DNA of 57,537 bases from CAYQCN01 sp964415975 (GTDB taxonomy: Bacteria; Patescibacteriota; Saccharimonadia; QS-5-54-17), in contig CAYQCN010000003.1 in assembly GCA_964415975.1 (NCBI GenBank), positions 1 through 57,537 on the forward strand, given 5' to 3'. A program made the position numbers and the translations under genes. Below, in pieces: positions 1 through 8,538 of the stretch. A model generated the notes under the pieces. The model searched no databases and was not told where the DNA came from. It saw only the letters and a program-made list of their open reading frames with translations. Each line of letters begins with the position of its first letter. Position 1 is the first letter of the stretch.

Positions 1-696
1 AAAGGCGCCCAAGACGCTAAGCGCGGCCAAGAGTTTACCAAGCTCAGCAACGCAATAGCGGTAGCAGCTCGTGAAGGTGAAGACCCTGAGACTAATTTCC
101 GGCTGAGGCTTGCTATCGACAAGGCCAAGCAGGCCAATATGCCCAACTCCAATATTGAGAAGGCAGTCGCTCGTGGTAGTGGCAAAGACGGCTCGGCTCA
201 AGTGGAAGATTTCTTATACGAAGGTTATGGACCTGGAGGAGTGGCAGTGATTGTGGAAGGGGTTACAGACAATCGTAACCGAGCGGCCTCTACAATACGT
301 ACAGCCTTCAATAAAAATGGAGGCAACATGGCCGATACCGGCGCCGTGTCTTTTCAGTTTGATCGTCGCGGTATAATTACAATCGAGACAAGCGACGTGG
401 ACGAGATTACTTTAGCGGCCATTGATGCCGGTGCCGAGGATGTGTTTGATGAAGGCGGAGTGGTGACTGTCTATACAGGCCCAAAGCAGCTCAAGCAGGT
501 TCAGCAGCAGTTGCAAGATTATAATGTTAAGTCTGCAGATCTTGGCTATGTGCCTCATAATATAATCAAGATAGAAGATGTAGCTACCGCTAAAAAAGTT
601 GTCAATCTGATGAATGTGCTAGAAGATATAGACGACGTGACAGATACCTATACCAACTTCGACGTCGATGATTCGATATCTGCTGAGCTAGCTTAG
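1..696 (+). CDS. yebC: YebC/PmpR-family protein (5' truncated)
   Basis: This is the C-terminal ~231 residues of a YebC/PmpR-family protein, known as a DNA-binding transcriptional regulator and, in recent work, as a translation factor that helps ribosomes through proline-rich stretches. The frame is open from base 1, and its first residues (KGAQDAKRGQEFTKL) match the family's N-terminal region, so only about 10-15 residues are missing. The family pattern FRLRLAIDKAKQANMPNSNI is visible, followed by the GYGPGGVAVIVE and TDNRNR segments. It lies 9 nt upstream of ruvC, in the yebC-ruvC-ruvA-ruvB order common in bacteria. The internal ATG at 139 is not the start. Confidence 0.93.
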   Translation, partial: KGAQDAKRGQEFTKLSNAIAVAAREGEDPETNFRLRLAIDKAKQANMPNSNIEKAVARGSGKDGSAQVEDFLYEGYGPGGVAVIVEGVTDNRNRAASTIRTAFNKNGGNMADTGAVSFQFDRRGIITIETSDVDEITLAAIDAGAEDVFDEGGVVTVYTGPKQLKQVQQQLQDYNVKSADLGYVPHNIIKIEDVATAKKVVNLMNVLEDIDDVTDTYTNFDVDDSISAELA

Positions 697-705
697 GTAG
701 ACTGG

Positions 706-1179
706 ATGAAGATTCTTGGGATTGATCCGGGAACTGCAATTACAGGCTTCGGTGTTATAAAGGCTGGAGTAAAGACAGAAATGATAGACGCAGGAGTGGT
801 GCGCACTCCGGCTAATCAGCCACTGGCTGAGCGTCTGCAGACTATATATAAAGAGCTCACCCAGTTAATAGGCGAGTACAGGCCAGATCAGATAGCAGTC
901 GAAGAGCTGTATTTTGCTGCTAACGTCACTACTGCTATATCTGTCAGCCATGCAAGAGGGGTGGTGATGCTGTGCGCGGCTGAAGCGCAAGTGAGTAATA
1001 TTGGAGAATACACCCCGCTACAGATTAAGCAAGCTCTTACCGGGTATGGTCGAGCAGAAAAACACCAGATTCAAGAGATGGTGAGGTTGGTTTTAAATCT
1101 CAATCAGCCACCCAAGCCAGATGATGCTGCCGATGCATTGGCAGTGGCGATTTGTCATTCTCAGACCATGGAAGCATAA
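706..1179 (+). CDS. ruvC: Holliday junction resolvase RuvC
   Basis: RuvC cuts Holliday junctions symmetrically as a dimer, working with RuvAB. The 157-residue protein has the usual length and starts MKILGIDPGT. The four acidic metal-binding residues of the RNase H-like fold can be placed: Asp7, Glu66 (in VEELYF), Asp140 and Asp143 (in DDAADAL). It follows yebC by 9 nt and precedes ruvA by 7 nt, so the three are probably co-transcribed. Confidence 0.96.
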   Translation: MKILGIDPGTAITGFGVIKAGVKTEMIDAGVVRTPANQPLAERLQTIYKELTQLIGEYRPDQIAVEELYFAANVTTAISVSHARGVVMLCAAEAQVSNIGEYTPLQIKQALTGYGRAEKHQIQEMVRLVLNLNQPPKPDDAADALAVAICHSQTMEA

Positions 1180-1186
1180 TAGTATT

Positions 1187-1750
1187 ATGTTGATTACACT
1201 TTCGGGCAAGGTGACCCATAAGCTTGAAGAATCGGTCGTTATTGAGGCCGGTGGACTGGGATATAATGTCTGGCTGTCAAATACAGATTATGACAAAGTA
1301 TCTGCCGGTAGCGAGGCGCAGCTTTGGGTTTATGACCATATAAAAGAGGATGCTCGCGAGCTTTACGGGTTTACTGAGCTTTCACAAAGAGATCTCTTTA
1401 TGAAGCTACTTGGCATTTCTGGGGTCGGGCCGAAGGCGGCTTTGGCTATATTCTCAGTAGGCAGTTTTTCTAATCTCCACCAAGCTATTGCTGAAGGAGA
1501 CGTAGCCCTATTGCAGTCGGCTCAAGGTGTGGGCAAGCGTACGGCAGAAAGAATAGTAATGGAGCTCAAGTCGAGCATAGGTCCAGTGCTCGAATCTACA
1601 GGCGCTCAAGCCTCAAGTTCTGAAGGGGCGGTGGAAGCTTTGGAGTCTTTGGGCTACTCTCGATCTGACGCGGTGGCAGCTCTGGCTCAGACCGACCAGG
1701 ATGCAGAGGAAGAAGAGCGCATAAAACAGGCCCTTAGGAGTATGAGCTGA
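1187..1750 (+). CDS. ruvA: Holliday junction branch-migration protein RuvA
   Basis: RuvA is the tetrameric junction-binding subunit that loads the RuvB motor. The reading frame opens at 1121 inside ruvC, but the family N-terminus (MLITLSGKV) begins at 1187, 7 nt after the ruvC stop, giving 187 residues. Visible parts are the OB-fold domain (residues 1-60), the two helix-hairpin-helix motifs (KLLGISGVGPKAALAI and QSAQGVGKRTAERIVMELK) and the short C-terminal RuvB-contacting domain (VEALESLGYSRSDAVAAL). The TGA stop overlaps the ruvB ATG by 1 nt, which suggests translational coupling. Confidence 0.95.
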   Translation: MLITLSGKVTHKLEESVVIEAGGLGYNVWLSNTDYDKVSAGSEAQLWVYDHIKEDARELYGFTELSQRDLFMKLLGISGVGPKAALAIFSVGSFSNLHQAIAEGDVALLQSAQGVGKRTAERIVMELKSSIGPVLESTGAQASSSEGAVEALESLGYSRSDAVAALAQTDQDAEEEERIKQALRSMS

Positions 1751-2933
1751 TGATAGAGAGAGTGGTCGACACCAACCCGCAACCAGACAGCAACGATGAC
1801 GAGCAGCAGGTAGAGATTACACTCAGACCTAAAGATTTTGCTTCTTACGTAGGCCAGCAGCAAGCTCGACAAAATTTAGAACTAGCTATCGCTGCCGCTC
1901 GCAACAGAGAGGAGGCGGTAGACCACGTCCTGCTTCACGGTCCTCCGGGATTAGGCAAGACTACGTTAGCGGGCGTCATAGCTCATGAGATGGGATCGAA
2001 CCTAAGAGTTACGTCTGGCCCAGCTATAGAGAGAGCTGGCGATTTGGCCTCTTTACTGACCAATCTAGCTGATGGCGACATACTCTTTATAGATGAAATC
2101 CACCGTTTACCTCGCACGGTCGAGGAGGTTTTGTATCCGGCCATGGAGGACTTCAGCCTTGATATTATGGTTGGTAAGGGCCCCTCGGCTCGATCGCTTA
2201 GGCTTGATTTGCCTTCTTTTACAATTATCGGAGCCACTACTAGAGTGGGCACATTGTCGGCGCCACTGAGAGATAGGTTCGGTATGGCTCATCGGCTGGA
2301 GTTTTACACTCAAGACGAGATGGTAGAGATATTGCGTAGATCTGGCGCTATTATGGAAGTCGAGTTACATGATGATGCAGCTGGTGAGATTGCGCGCAGA
2401 GCAAGGCTGACGCCAAGAGTTGCCAATAGGCTGCTAAGGAGAGTGAGGGATATGGCAGAGGTAAAAGGTGACGGTCGACTTACTAGCGACATCGCCAAAC
2501 AGGCGCTACATATGCTAGAGATAGACGAACTAGGGCTCGACACNNNNNNNNNNNNNNNNNNNNNNNNNNNNNNNNNNNNNNNNNNNNNNNNNNNNNNNNN
2601 NNNNNNNNNNNNNNNNNNNNNNNNNNNNNNNNNNNNNNNNNNNACATCGCCAAACAGGCGCTACATATGCTAGAGATAGACGAACTAGGGCTCGACACGG
2701 GCGACAGAAATCTACTGTCGGCGATTATTGATAACTACGACGGTGGTCCGGTCGGGGTTGATACTGTAGCTGCCCTGACCTCGGAAGAGCGACAGACGAT
2801 TGAGGATGTATACGAGCCGTACTTGATGCAAATCGGTTTTATTGAGCGTACGCCGCGAGGACGTAAGGTTACCGAAAAAGCTTACTCGCATCTTGGCTAT
2901 GACATAAAAGGAAAGTCACAAAAAATGCTCTAA
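1750..2933 (+). CDS. ruvB: Holliday junction helicase RuvB, interrupted by an assembly gap
   Basis: RuvB is the AAA+ ring motor for branch migration. Walker A (GPPGLGKTT), Walker B (LFIDEIHRL), sensor 1 (GATTR) and the arginine-finger region (APLRDRFG) are all present in the first part. A run of 100 N (2544-2643) breaks the frame. The 55 bases before it are repeated exactly after it (2644-2698). Removing 2544-2698 restores one continuous frame of 342 codons, the normal RuvB length, ending in the winged-helix domain (RTPRGRKVTEKAY). The gene is therefore very probably intact in the organism and broken only in this assembly. Its end faces the pilus operon across 15 nt. Confidence 0.93.
2489..2698. 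other. Assembly gap flanked by 55-bp exact duplicates
   Basis: A block of 100 N (2544-2643) is bordered on the left by 2489-2543 and on the right by 2644-2698. These are the same 55 bases in direct orientation. Joining the two copies restores the ruvB frame. The pattern fits two contigs overlapping by one k-mer (k=55) that a scaffolder left unmerged with a default 100-N spacer. Confidence 0.9.
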
Positions 2934-2948
2934 TAGGCTTAAGCAGCT

Positions 2949-3245
2949 TTAGGGGTTGAAGGGGTCTCTTTCTCCGCGGCCATCTAGCCCTATATCTATC
3001 GCCCCGCTCTCTAGGTCTTCGATCTCATCTCTTAGCTCTTCTTCTAAATCTAGGGCAACGCCATCTTCTTCAGCCTCTTCTCGTAACTCTTCTAGGTAGT
3101 CAGAGTCTACTTGCTGCTCGGTTATCTCCACTGCCTGCCATAGAGTAAACCCAAGCAAAACAAGAACCAGCAGCCAAGCGATAATGACTCTGTGCTTTAT
3201 TAATCCATCTATAATTTTCTGAGTGTCGATGTTGCCAAGCCTCAT
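2949..3245 (-). CDS. Small pilus-operon membrane protein, possibly a minimal PilP
   Basis: This 98-residue protein has one membrane segment near residues 18-36 (VIIAWLLVLVLLGFTLW), a highly acidic middle (about 45-90) and the C-terminal ending RDPFNP. PilP and GspC proteins carry a comparable R(D/N)PF motif at the start of their periplasmic domain, and a PilP-type gene normally follows pilO. Here it overlaps pilO by 4 nt. The globular HR domain of PilP is absent, so this may be a reduced PilP or only a positional analogue. The motif and position are seen; the functional assignment is inferred. Confidence 0.55.
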   Translation of the reverse strand: MRLGNIDTQKIIDGLIKHRVIIAWLLVLVLLGFTLWQAVEITEQQVDSDYLEELREEAEEDGVALDLEEELRDEIEDLESGAIDIGLDGRGERDPFNP

Positions 3246-3808
3246 GATTTAAGAAATACCTCCAGCTGTATACTTAGGTTTAGCTGTCCACTGACATCAT
3301 CATCGCCACTGCGGTTGATGTTGAGCGATGTGACCTGCATGAATCTTTCCTGTCTTTCTACGTTGTCTAGGAATAGTAATAGCTCTTGATAGGTTCCGCT
3401 AACGTTGAAGCTTACAGGCATAACCAAGACTTCGTCTAATGAGCCTTGATCTGTCTGAGTGGTGCGATCGGGTATACCGCTTGTGCTCTGAAATGATATG
3501 CCGCCACCGTCTAGGCCGGCACCATCAATCATGGCAAAAATCTGACTTGCTACTTCAGACTGAAGCTTGTCTTCTGGTAGTATGCGACCGGTCTTGTCTT
3601 CTAACTCCTCAAGGTCATCATAAGCACCCTCTAATTGCTGAAGTCTTTCGAGCTCTTCTTGTGCGACTATAGACTCGGCCCTTAGCCTTTCAAGTTGGTT
3701 GGTTTTGTCGGCTAGCTGGTTGTGGCCAAAGTAAAAAGCTGCCCCACCGCCAACCACTACGAAGCCTATTAACCCTAGCATTATGTAGAAAAGTTTTTGC
3801 GGTGTCAT
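3242..3808 (-). CDS. pilO: Type IV pilus inner-membrane assembly protein PilO
   Basis: PilO (188 residues) forms the inner-membrane alignment subcomplex with PilN, bridging cytoplasmic PilM to the rest of the pilus machine. It has a single membrane segment at residues 7-27, a coiled coil at about 32-70 (NQLERLRAESIVAQEELERL) and a small ferredoxin-like C-terminal domain ending in a beta-rich stretch. It overlaps pilN by 4 nt upstream and the small PilP-like gene by 4 nt downstream. Confidence 0.87.
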   Translation of the reverse strand: MTPQKLFYIMLGLIGFVVVGGGAAFYFGHNQLADKTNQLERLRAESIVAQEELERLQQLEGAYDDLEELEDKTGRILPEDKLQSEVASQIFAMIDGAGLDGGGISFQSTSGIPDRTTQTDQGSLDEVLVMPVSFNVSGTYQELLLFLDNVERQERFMQVTSLNINRSGDDDVSGQLNLSIQLEVFLKS

Positions 3809-4353
3809 AAGGCTTCCTCCGGGTCGAAAGCTATCACAACCGAAACATTAACATTGCCATCTTCATCTACATCGCTGACATTTTGTATGTCGGCAGATTT
3901 AATTCGGCTCGACTCTAAGAGCTCATCTCTTACTGATATAGCTTGTTGCTGTGATTGGGCCGTGACTTGTAGCTCTAAAGGCTGCTCTTCAATGTCTTCG
4001 CTCAAGCTAATGCCATTTATGTAAGAGCCGGGAGGCAATACGCTGGCTATATCTTCAAGCAGTAGGGCAAATTGAGGTCTTTGCTCAATAAGCTGGTCTA
4101 TGGCTTGCAGTTGTGTGTTGAGAGCTAGCACAGAAGATTCTAATTCGCCAAACTCATTTGCTCGCTGCTCGGCCGTTTCAATGTCTGATTCGAGGCCATT
4201 GATTTGTTGATTGGCATACATATGGCTGGCCGTAAGGGCTAAGCCGGCAAGTATAGCTATAGCTATCAGCGCTAAAAGGTAGTTGCGGGCTGTCACGTTA
4301 CGCTTAGAGTAGTTGATTTGTTCTTTTAGCTCTGGGGGTAGTAGATTAATCAT
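3805..4353 (-). CDS. pilN: Type IV pilus inner-membrane assembly protein PilN
   Basis: PilN (182 residues) starts MINLLPPELKEQI, the short cytoplasmic motif that docks into PilM. A membrane segment follows (residues 25-45), then a coiled coil (50-85) and a PilN-type periplasmic domain with the typical LPPGSYINGISL stretch. The gene overlaps both pilM and pilO by 4 nt, so pilMNO is translated as a coupled unit. Confidence 0.92.
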   Translation of the reverse strand: MINLLPPELKEQINYSKRNVTARNYLLALIAIAILAGLALTASHMYANQQINGLESDIETAEQRANEFGELESSVLALNTQLQAIDQLIEQRPQFALLLEDIASVLPPGSYINGISLSEDIEEQPLELQVTAQSQQQAISVRDELLESSRIKSADIQNVSDVDEDGNVNVSVVIAFDPEEAL

Positions 4354-5405
4354 CGATCCAGCTCCTTGAGTGCTAGACCTACGGCTGTAGTATAAAGTGT
4401 TGTTTCTAGCTTATGAGGAGGTTGCAGTGGTTTCACTCCGATATTATCCCAAGGGTTACAGGTGTCGACGTCTAGGCCGGTTAAGTGAGACAAAAAATCA
4501 TCCAGGCCAGGCAGATTGGCGCCGCCACCTACGATTACCACTTGCTCTATGTCGGCTCCGTCTTGGTTTCTTTCAGGGTGGTAGCGTAGTAATTTTTGTA
4601 TCTCTGAAGCTAGAGACGACAGAGTCGGCGAAAGGGCGGACGCTAACTGTTCTTGCCATTTACTTTTACTTATGCCGTAACGTGATTTTATTTCGTTGGC
4701 TTTGGTTTTGTCGACGTCTAGAGTGTCTGCGATTGTTTGAGTAATCATGTTACCTCCGGTGGCTATAGTACTTGTCAGCTGCAGGCTTTGATCGTAAATG
4801 GCCAGGTCGCTTGAATTGGAGCCAAAGTCGATGATGATTTTTGCCTTTTCATTTTGATAGGCATTGTTTACGGCTCGTACAATTGATAGCAGGCTAGGTT
4901 CGGCTCCGTATATCTCCAGCCCTACCTCGCCAAATAGCTCCATATATGAATCGATAATATTGCTAGGCGCTGCTACCATGTACAGGCGAGTTTTGTTGTC
5001 ATCGGTATGCTCAAGTATCGTGAAGTCCAGATACATCTCATTTTCATTGAGTGGTACATATTGCTGCGCTTCTAGTTTGACAGCATCTTCTAGGTCGGCA
5101 TCTTCTATTCCGCTTAATTCTATAATACGACTGAAGATGTGCGAGGTTGGAATACTGGTATGAACTCTGTCGGTTGTAAGCTTGCCTACTACTATCTCAT
5201 TGACAAGAGGCTGCAAGACTTCTTTTATTTTTTCAGGTTTAGCAATGACACCATCTTCAATCGCGCTAGGATCAAATTCGGCATAACCATAACCAACCAG
5301 CTCAGCGCCTTGCTTGCCACCTGTTAGCTGGGTAGCTTTGACAGTGGACTGACCGATATCGAGTCCGAATATGGGTTTCTCTTTATAAAAGAGTGGTGCC
5401 CGCAT
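4350..5405 (-). CDS. pilM: Type IV pilus assembly ATPase-fold protein PilM
   Basis: PilM is a cytoplasmic actin-like (FtsA-fold) protein that binds the N-terminal tail of PilN. The 351 residues show the phosphate-1 motif (FGLDIGQSTVKA), the phosphate-2 motif (IIIDFGSNSSDLAIYD) and the adenosine motif (VVIVGGGANLPGL). The start is supported by AAGGA about 6 nt upstream. A gap of 37 nt separates it from the PilX-like gene, so it may be transcribed with the prepilin genes, from its own promoter, or both. Confidence 0.94.
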   Translation of the reverse strand: MRAPLFYKEKPIFGLDIGQSTVKATQLTGGKQGAELVGYGYAEFDPSAIEDGVIAKPEKIKEVLQPLVNEIVVGKLTTDRVHTSIPTSHIFSRIIELSGIEDADLEDAVKLEAQQYVPLNENEMYLDFTILEHTDDNKTRLYMVAAPSNIIDSYMELFGEVGLEIYGAEPSLLSIVRAVNNAYQNEKAKIIIDFGSNSSDLAIYDQSLQLTSTIATGGNMITQTIADTLDVDKTKANEIKSRYGISKSKWQEQLASALSPTLSSLASEIQKLLRYHPERNQDGADIEQVVIVGGGANLPGLDDFLSHLTGLDVDTCNPWDNIGVKPLQPPHKLETTLYTTAVGLALKELDR

Positions 5406-5442
5406 AGGTATCCTTACTAAGCATTAGCAGTATTGTATCATT

Positions 5443-6849
5443 TTATTGACCTTCAAACACCCGCTGGTAGTTGACTATCGACCATACTTGTTCTCCCGAT
5501 GATAGCTCTTCGCCAAATACGACATCGCCGGTACCCTGCATGCGCACGACTTGACCTATCAAGCCTCCAGTAGTAGCGTTGCCGCTCATATTGACTTCTG
5601 TCCATTTAGCATAGAAGACAGTAGCCGGTGCGTTAGCATTAGCCCCAAGCCTTATTGTCTCGATCTGTTCGGAGTCTTGAAGGTCGCCTCCAGTTACATT
5701 CACGCAGTCAGGTGAGCAGTCGGCTGTACTGTAGAAGGTTATGACTACTGCACCGATTCCGCTTTCATTCGGTAAAATACCATCATTGCTACTAAGATCG
5801 ACTCCATCTTCACCGTCGACCATGATGAATGGCGGTTCTTCTACATCGTCAGAAATCCTGACCGAGGAGTTGGCACCTATGGACAACCCGCCATCTATCC
5901 AGGTATCACCTTCAACTGTGACCTCGCAACCTCCTCCGGTGCTGACGTCGCTTTGTATATGTAGGTTGGCAGGCCAGGTTATGCTTTGCTGGCCACCACA
6001 GCTACCCTGGTTCGGGGTAGAGTAGACTTCCTCTACGTTGTCTTGCTGGGCTTGACGATCGTGAAACTCATCACCAGGCAGGCCGAGCTGCTCTACATCG
6101 CTACAATCATCATCTAAGCCACCATGGCTCATTGAGCTGCCGTCACTTTGCCCATTGGCGCAGACGTCACCGTATATTCGGTTATTGCCGCCAATCGATA
6201 TCGGCTGATCAGCTTCGTCGCTAGATGTGCAAAGCCGCGGATAGTCGCTGCCCCCGCCGGGCGGGCAGGCATAGTAGCCAACGTCTACATTTACCGGTTG
6301 GCTTTGACTGCCTATATTGGCGTTACCACTCATATCTATTCGACCATCGACATGGACCGGTCCGTTGGATATGCCGGCGTTACCTTGCAATATCAATCCG
6401 CCAGCTCCAGCTCTAACGGCCCGATCCTCCTGGATAGTGGTACCGACAATGACGGCTCGTACTCGGCTAGTGTGGCTAGGCTCGTCGCTACCGTGAGAGT
6501 AGACTCTGCCGGTAGAAGTGACTATCTTTTCTTCGGCTATATCGCCATCTTCTACGTCGACTTCGTAAGTGCCACGACCTTGCTGGTCTGTATCGAACCA
6601 TTCCTGCTCCTCAGTATGTCCAGCGAAGTCGTCGTCTAGGTTGAGCTCGTGGATGGCCATTTCTACACCGGCTTCAGCTGCCATTAAGCTGTTAGATTGG
6701 GCGACGCCACGCTGGGTAGATTGTAGTTGCGACAGGGCCAGCCCAGTTAAGGTCAAGCCGATAGACAGCAAGAATAGCAGTACAATAAGGGTGGTAGGCA
6801 GAAGGGCGCCTTTCTTGTCAAGATTGTAATTTTGTTTGGATATAGACAT
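5443..6849 (-). CDS. PilX-like minor pilus protein with large secreted domain
   Basis: The protein (468 residues) has a prepilin-like N-terminus resembling PilX: a short positive stretch, GALLPTTLIVLLFLLSIGLT as the membrane helix, and the amphipathic continuation QRGVAQSNSLMAAEAGVEMA (the AAEAG(V/I)E motif is typical of PilX_N domains). The remaining ~400 residues are Gly/Asn/Ser-rich with many short beta-like repeats (GNAGIS, GNANIG, GNNRIYG, GNATTGG) resembling a polymer-forming or beta-helix fold, and several Cys-containing segments. Such long minor pilins may sit at the tip and bind surfaces. It overlaps the upstream prepilin gene by 1 nt. A tip-adhesin role is inferred. Confidence 0.75.
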   Translation of the reverse strand: MSISKQNYNLDKKGALLPTTLIVLLFLLSIGLTLTGLALSQLQSTQRGVAQSNSLMAAEAGVEMAIHELNLDDDFAGHTEEQEWFDTDQQGRGTYEVDVEDGDIAEEKIVTSTGRVYSHGSDEPSHTSRVRAVIVGTTIQEDRAVRAGAGGLILQGNAGISNGPVHVDGRIDMSGNANIGSQSQPVNVDVGYYACPPGGGSDYPRLCTSSDEADQPISIGGNNRIYGDVCANGQSDGSSMSHGGLDDDCSDVEQLGLPGDEFHDRQAQQDNVEEVYSTPNQGSCGGQQSITWPANLHIQSDVSTGGGCEVTVEGDTWIDGGLSIGANSSVRISDDVEEPPFIMVDGEDGVDLSSNDGILPNESGIGAVVITFYSTADCSPDCVNVTGGDLQDSEQIETIRLGANANAPATVFYAKWTEVNMSGNATTGGLIGQVVRMQGTGDVVFGEELSSGEQVWSIVNYQRVFEGQ

Positions 6850-7499
6850 TAGTTCCTAAACACCCCCATAGTTGTGTAGTCGACACTTATATCGCTTCTA
6901 TAAACAGTGTCTTGCAGCTCAATATATAGTTCTACAGCTCTAGCTTCTGATGGGTCTACATCTTCATTGAAATCGTTTATATAGCGAAACTCTAAATTGC
7001 TGACATTCTCAGCCAGTTCTCCATCGGATGGACAACCATCGGTGCTGGCCGGGCAGGTAGTACGAGCGGAGTTTTCGCCATCACCGCTAGTGTCAGCAGC
7101 TAAAGTCCGCTTATACAATGTCTCATCTTCGACAAAGAATATGATGTCGTCTTTATAGGGGATGTAGGTGAATGGGTCGTTGTATATAAAGTTGTTGTTA
7201 GAGTCGGTTACAGGTCTTGATACGACAAGTGTGCTTTCATCGCTCTCCCAGGCATAATCACCCTCTGGATTGTTAGGGTCAGCCCATCTGTTTTCGCTAT
7301 TGGCGTTGGAGGAGTGTTTGATGTCATCTGCTACCACTTGTAAGGTGAGCTGCGCGTCGCGCAACATCCCATCGCGGGCATTTTGCTGTGCATTTTGGGC
7401 TGTTCTTTGGGCAAAAAATCCAAGTAGTGCGGTTAGTATTATGGTAGTTAATACTGTGGCTACTAAGACTTCTATCAGCGTAAATCCACGGCTGTTCAT
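6849..7499 (-). CDS. Type IV prepilin, PilW-like minor pilin
   Basis: A 216-residue prepilin with the class III signal SRGFTLIEVLVATVLTTIIL. The prepilin peptidase would cut between Gly and Phe, and the fifth mature residue is Glu, as required for pilus assembly. The body (about residues 60-216) is a PilW-type globular domain with a Cys pair (TTCPASTDGC). Its ATG overlaps the end of the previous prepilin gene by 4 nt. Confidence 0.82.
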   Translation of the reverse strand: MNSRGFTLIEVLVATVLTTIILTALLGFFAQRTAQNAQQNARDGMLRDAQLTLQVVADDIKHSSNANSENRWADPNNPEGDYAWESDESTLVVSRPVTDSNNNFIYNDPFTYIPYKDDIIFFVEDETLYKRTLAADTSGDGENSARTTCPASTDGCPSDGELAENVSNLEFRYINDFNEDVDPSEARAVELYIELQDTVYRSDISVDYTTMGVFRN

Positions 7500-7906
7500 T
7501 GCGATATACCCAGTCTGCCGATTATAGCCGAGAGGACTACATCTTCACGCTTATCACCGGCACCACGTTGATCGTAGGATATCGTGACTGTCAGCTCCCT
7601 TAAGTCTGGCCTGGGCTCTCTCACTTCAACCAAAGCTTCGCCGTTACGCAATCTTTCTGGTAAATCTTCTGAAAAGTCTATATCTTCACCAGGTGTTAGG
7701 CTGCGATAGTGTTGATTGCGCAGTCTTTCAATTTTGAGCTCAGCCGCTTGAGTGGCTGCTCCGATGTCTTGGCTGCGAGTCTGGATTCTATCCACTGCAA
7801 AATAAAGAGTGCTGATGCTGATTATCAGCATAGATAAGACTATGGTAGCAATCATGAGCTCGATTAATGTAAAGCCTTGATTTGATGTGTGATAAATCTT
7901 TTTCAT
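7496..7906 (-). CDS. Type IV prepilin, PilV-like minor pilin
   Basis: A 136-residue prepilin with the cleavage and helix motif NQGFTLIELMIATIVLSMLI, including Glu5 of the mature protein. The rest has a short alpha-beta domain with no disulfide candidates. It is the first gene after the hairpin at 7918-7950 that separates it from the likely major pilin. The order PilV-like, PilW-like, PilX-like resembles minor-pilin operons that prime pilus assembly. Confidence 0.82.
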   Translation of the reverse strand: MKKIYHTSNQGFTLIELMIATIVLSMLIISISTLYFAVDRIQTRSQDIGAATQAAELKIERLRNQHYRSLTPGEDIDFSEDLPERLRNGEALVEVREPRPDLRELTVTISYDQRGAGDKREDVVLSAIIGRLGISQ

Positions 7907-7917
7907 AGTTCTAATTT

Positions 7918-7950
7918 AATAAACCGGCAGCTTTTGGCCGCCGGTTTATT
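7918..7950 (-). terminator. Stem-loop between major pilin and minor pilin genes
   Basis: A perfect 11-bp stem, AATAAACCGGC/GCCGGTTTATT, with an 11-nt loop. It lies between the pilin stop (7991) and the PilV-like start (7906). On the minus strand the U-tract is interrupted (TTTATTAAATT), so it may act as a partial terminator or mRNA stabiliser, making the pilin mRNA more abundant than that of the minor pilins. Confidence 0.7.
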
Positions 7951-7990
7951 AGTTTTATTTTAATGAGTTAAGTTTCTTTACCGTGTGCAA

Positions 7991-8452
7991 CTACTCAACT
8001 GGATCGTAAGCGCTTTGTGAGCTTGTGACGGTGTAAACTACTTCGCCATCACGCTCTTCGCCATCTTGGTCGTCTTCATTTTCTAAAACTGCAACCAACT
8101 CATAGCCCTGACACTGTTGAGTACCATCAACATCCTCGCAGCCACTAGTGTTATAGCCGTAAGATCCACCTTGTGGGTCCTCTGGTACTTCTTCAATGTT
8201 TAGGCCGTCGACACCTTCTAGGTCGCTGGCATCAGTAGCAGCTGGATAAAATCCGTTGTTGGTGTAGAACTCTTCTAGTGGCGTTTCGAGGCTTCCCAGG
8301 TCTGCCTTGCGGTCGGTATCTCGACCTTGCTCTAGAAATGATGTAACTGCCGGTACGGCTAGACCGATCAATATGCCGATTACTACGATGACTACAAGTA
8401 GCTCAATCAGCGTAAAGCCGCGCTCTTGTCTCAATGCCTTTAAGTGGTTCAT
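7991..8452 (-). CDS. Probable major type IV pilin (PilA/PilE-like)
   Basis: A 153-residue prepilin with the signal ERGFTLIELLVVIVVIGILI, cleaved after Gly, with Glu5 present. The mature domain keeps the KADLGSLETPLEEFYTNNGFYP region common in pseudopilin-like major pilins and has a likely disulfide pair (Cys in TSGCEDV and QQCQGY). A perfect AAGGAGG ribosome site, a consensus promoter (8496-8522) and a following stem-loop single it out from the other prepilins. The major-pilin role is inferred from this strong expression context. Confidence 0.82.
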   Translation of the reverse strand: MNHLKALRQERGFTLIELLVVIVVIGILIGLAVPAVTSFLEQGRDTDRKADLGSLETPLEEFYTNNGFYPAATDASDLEGVDGLNIEEVPEDPQGGSYGYNTSGCEDVDGTQQCQGYELVAVLENEDDQDGEERDGEVVYTVTSSQSAYDPVE

Positions 8453-8495
8453 CTAAAATCCTCCTTAGATGTGAGTTATTTTTGTATACTACGAC

Positions 8496-8522
8496 ATTAT
8501 ACCGCTTAAGCTAACCTGTCAA
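8496..8522 (-). promoter_or_regulatory. Consensus promoter for the major pilin gene
   Basis: On the minus strand, TTGACA (8522-8517) and TATAAT (8501-8496) are both perfect consensus hexamers, separated by 15 bp, which is shorter than the usual 16-18. The predicted start leaves a leader of about 36 nt carrying AAGGAGG before the ATG at 8452. This is the strongest-looking promoter in the pilus block. Confidence 0.65.
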
Positions 8523-8538
8523 CAGTTTTAGAACCCGG

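Noticed and set aside
4397..4744. Plus-strand open frames inside the pilus block (for example 4397-4744 and 6148-6639)
   Set aside because: They are antisense to well-supported pil genes, lack ribosome sites and have no recognisable domains.
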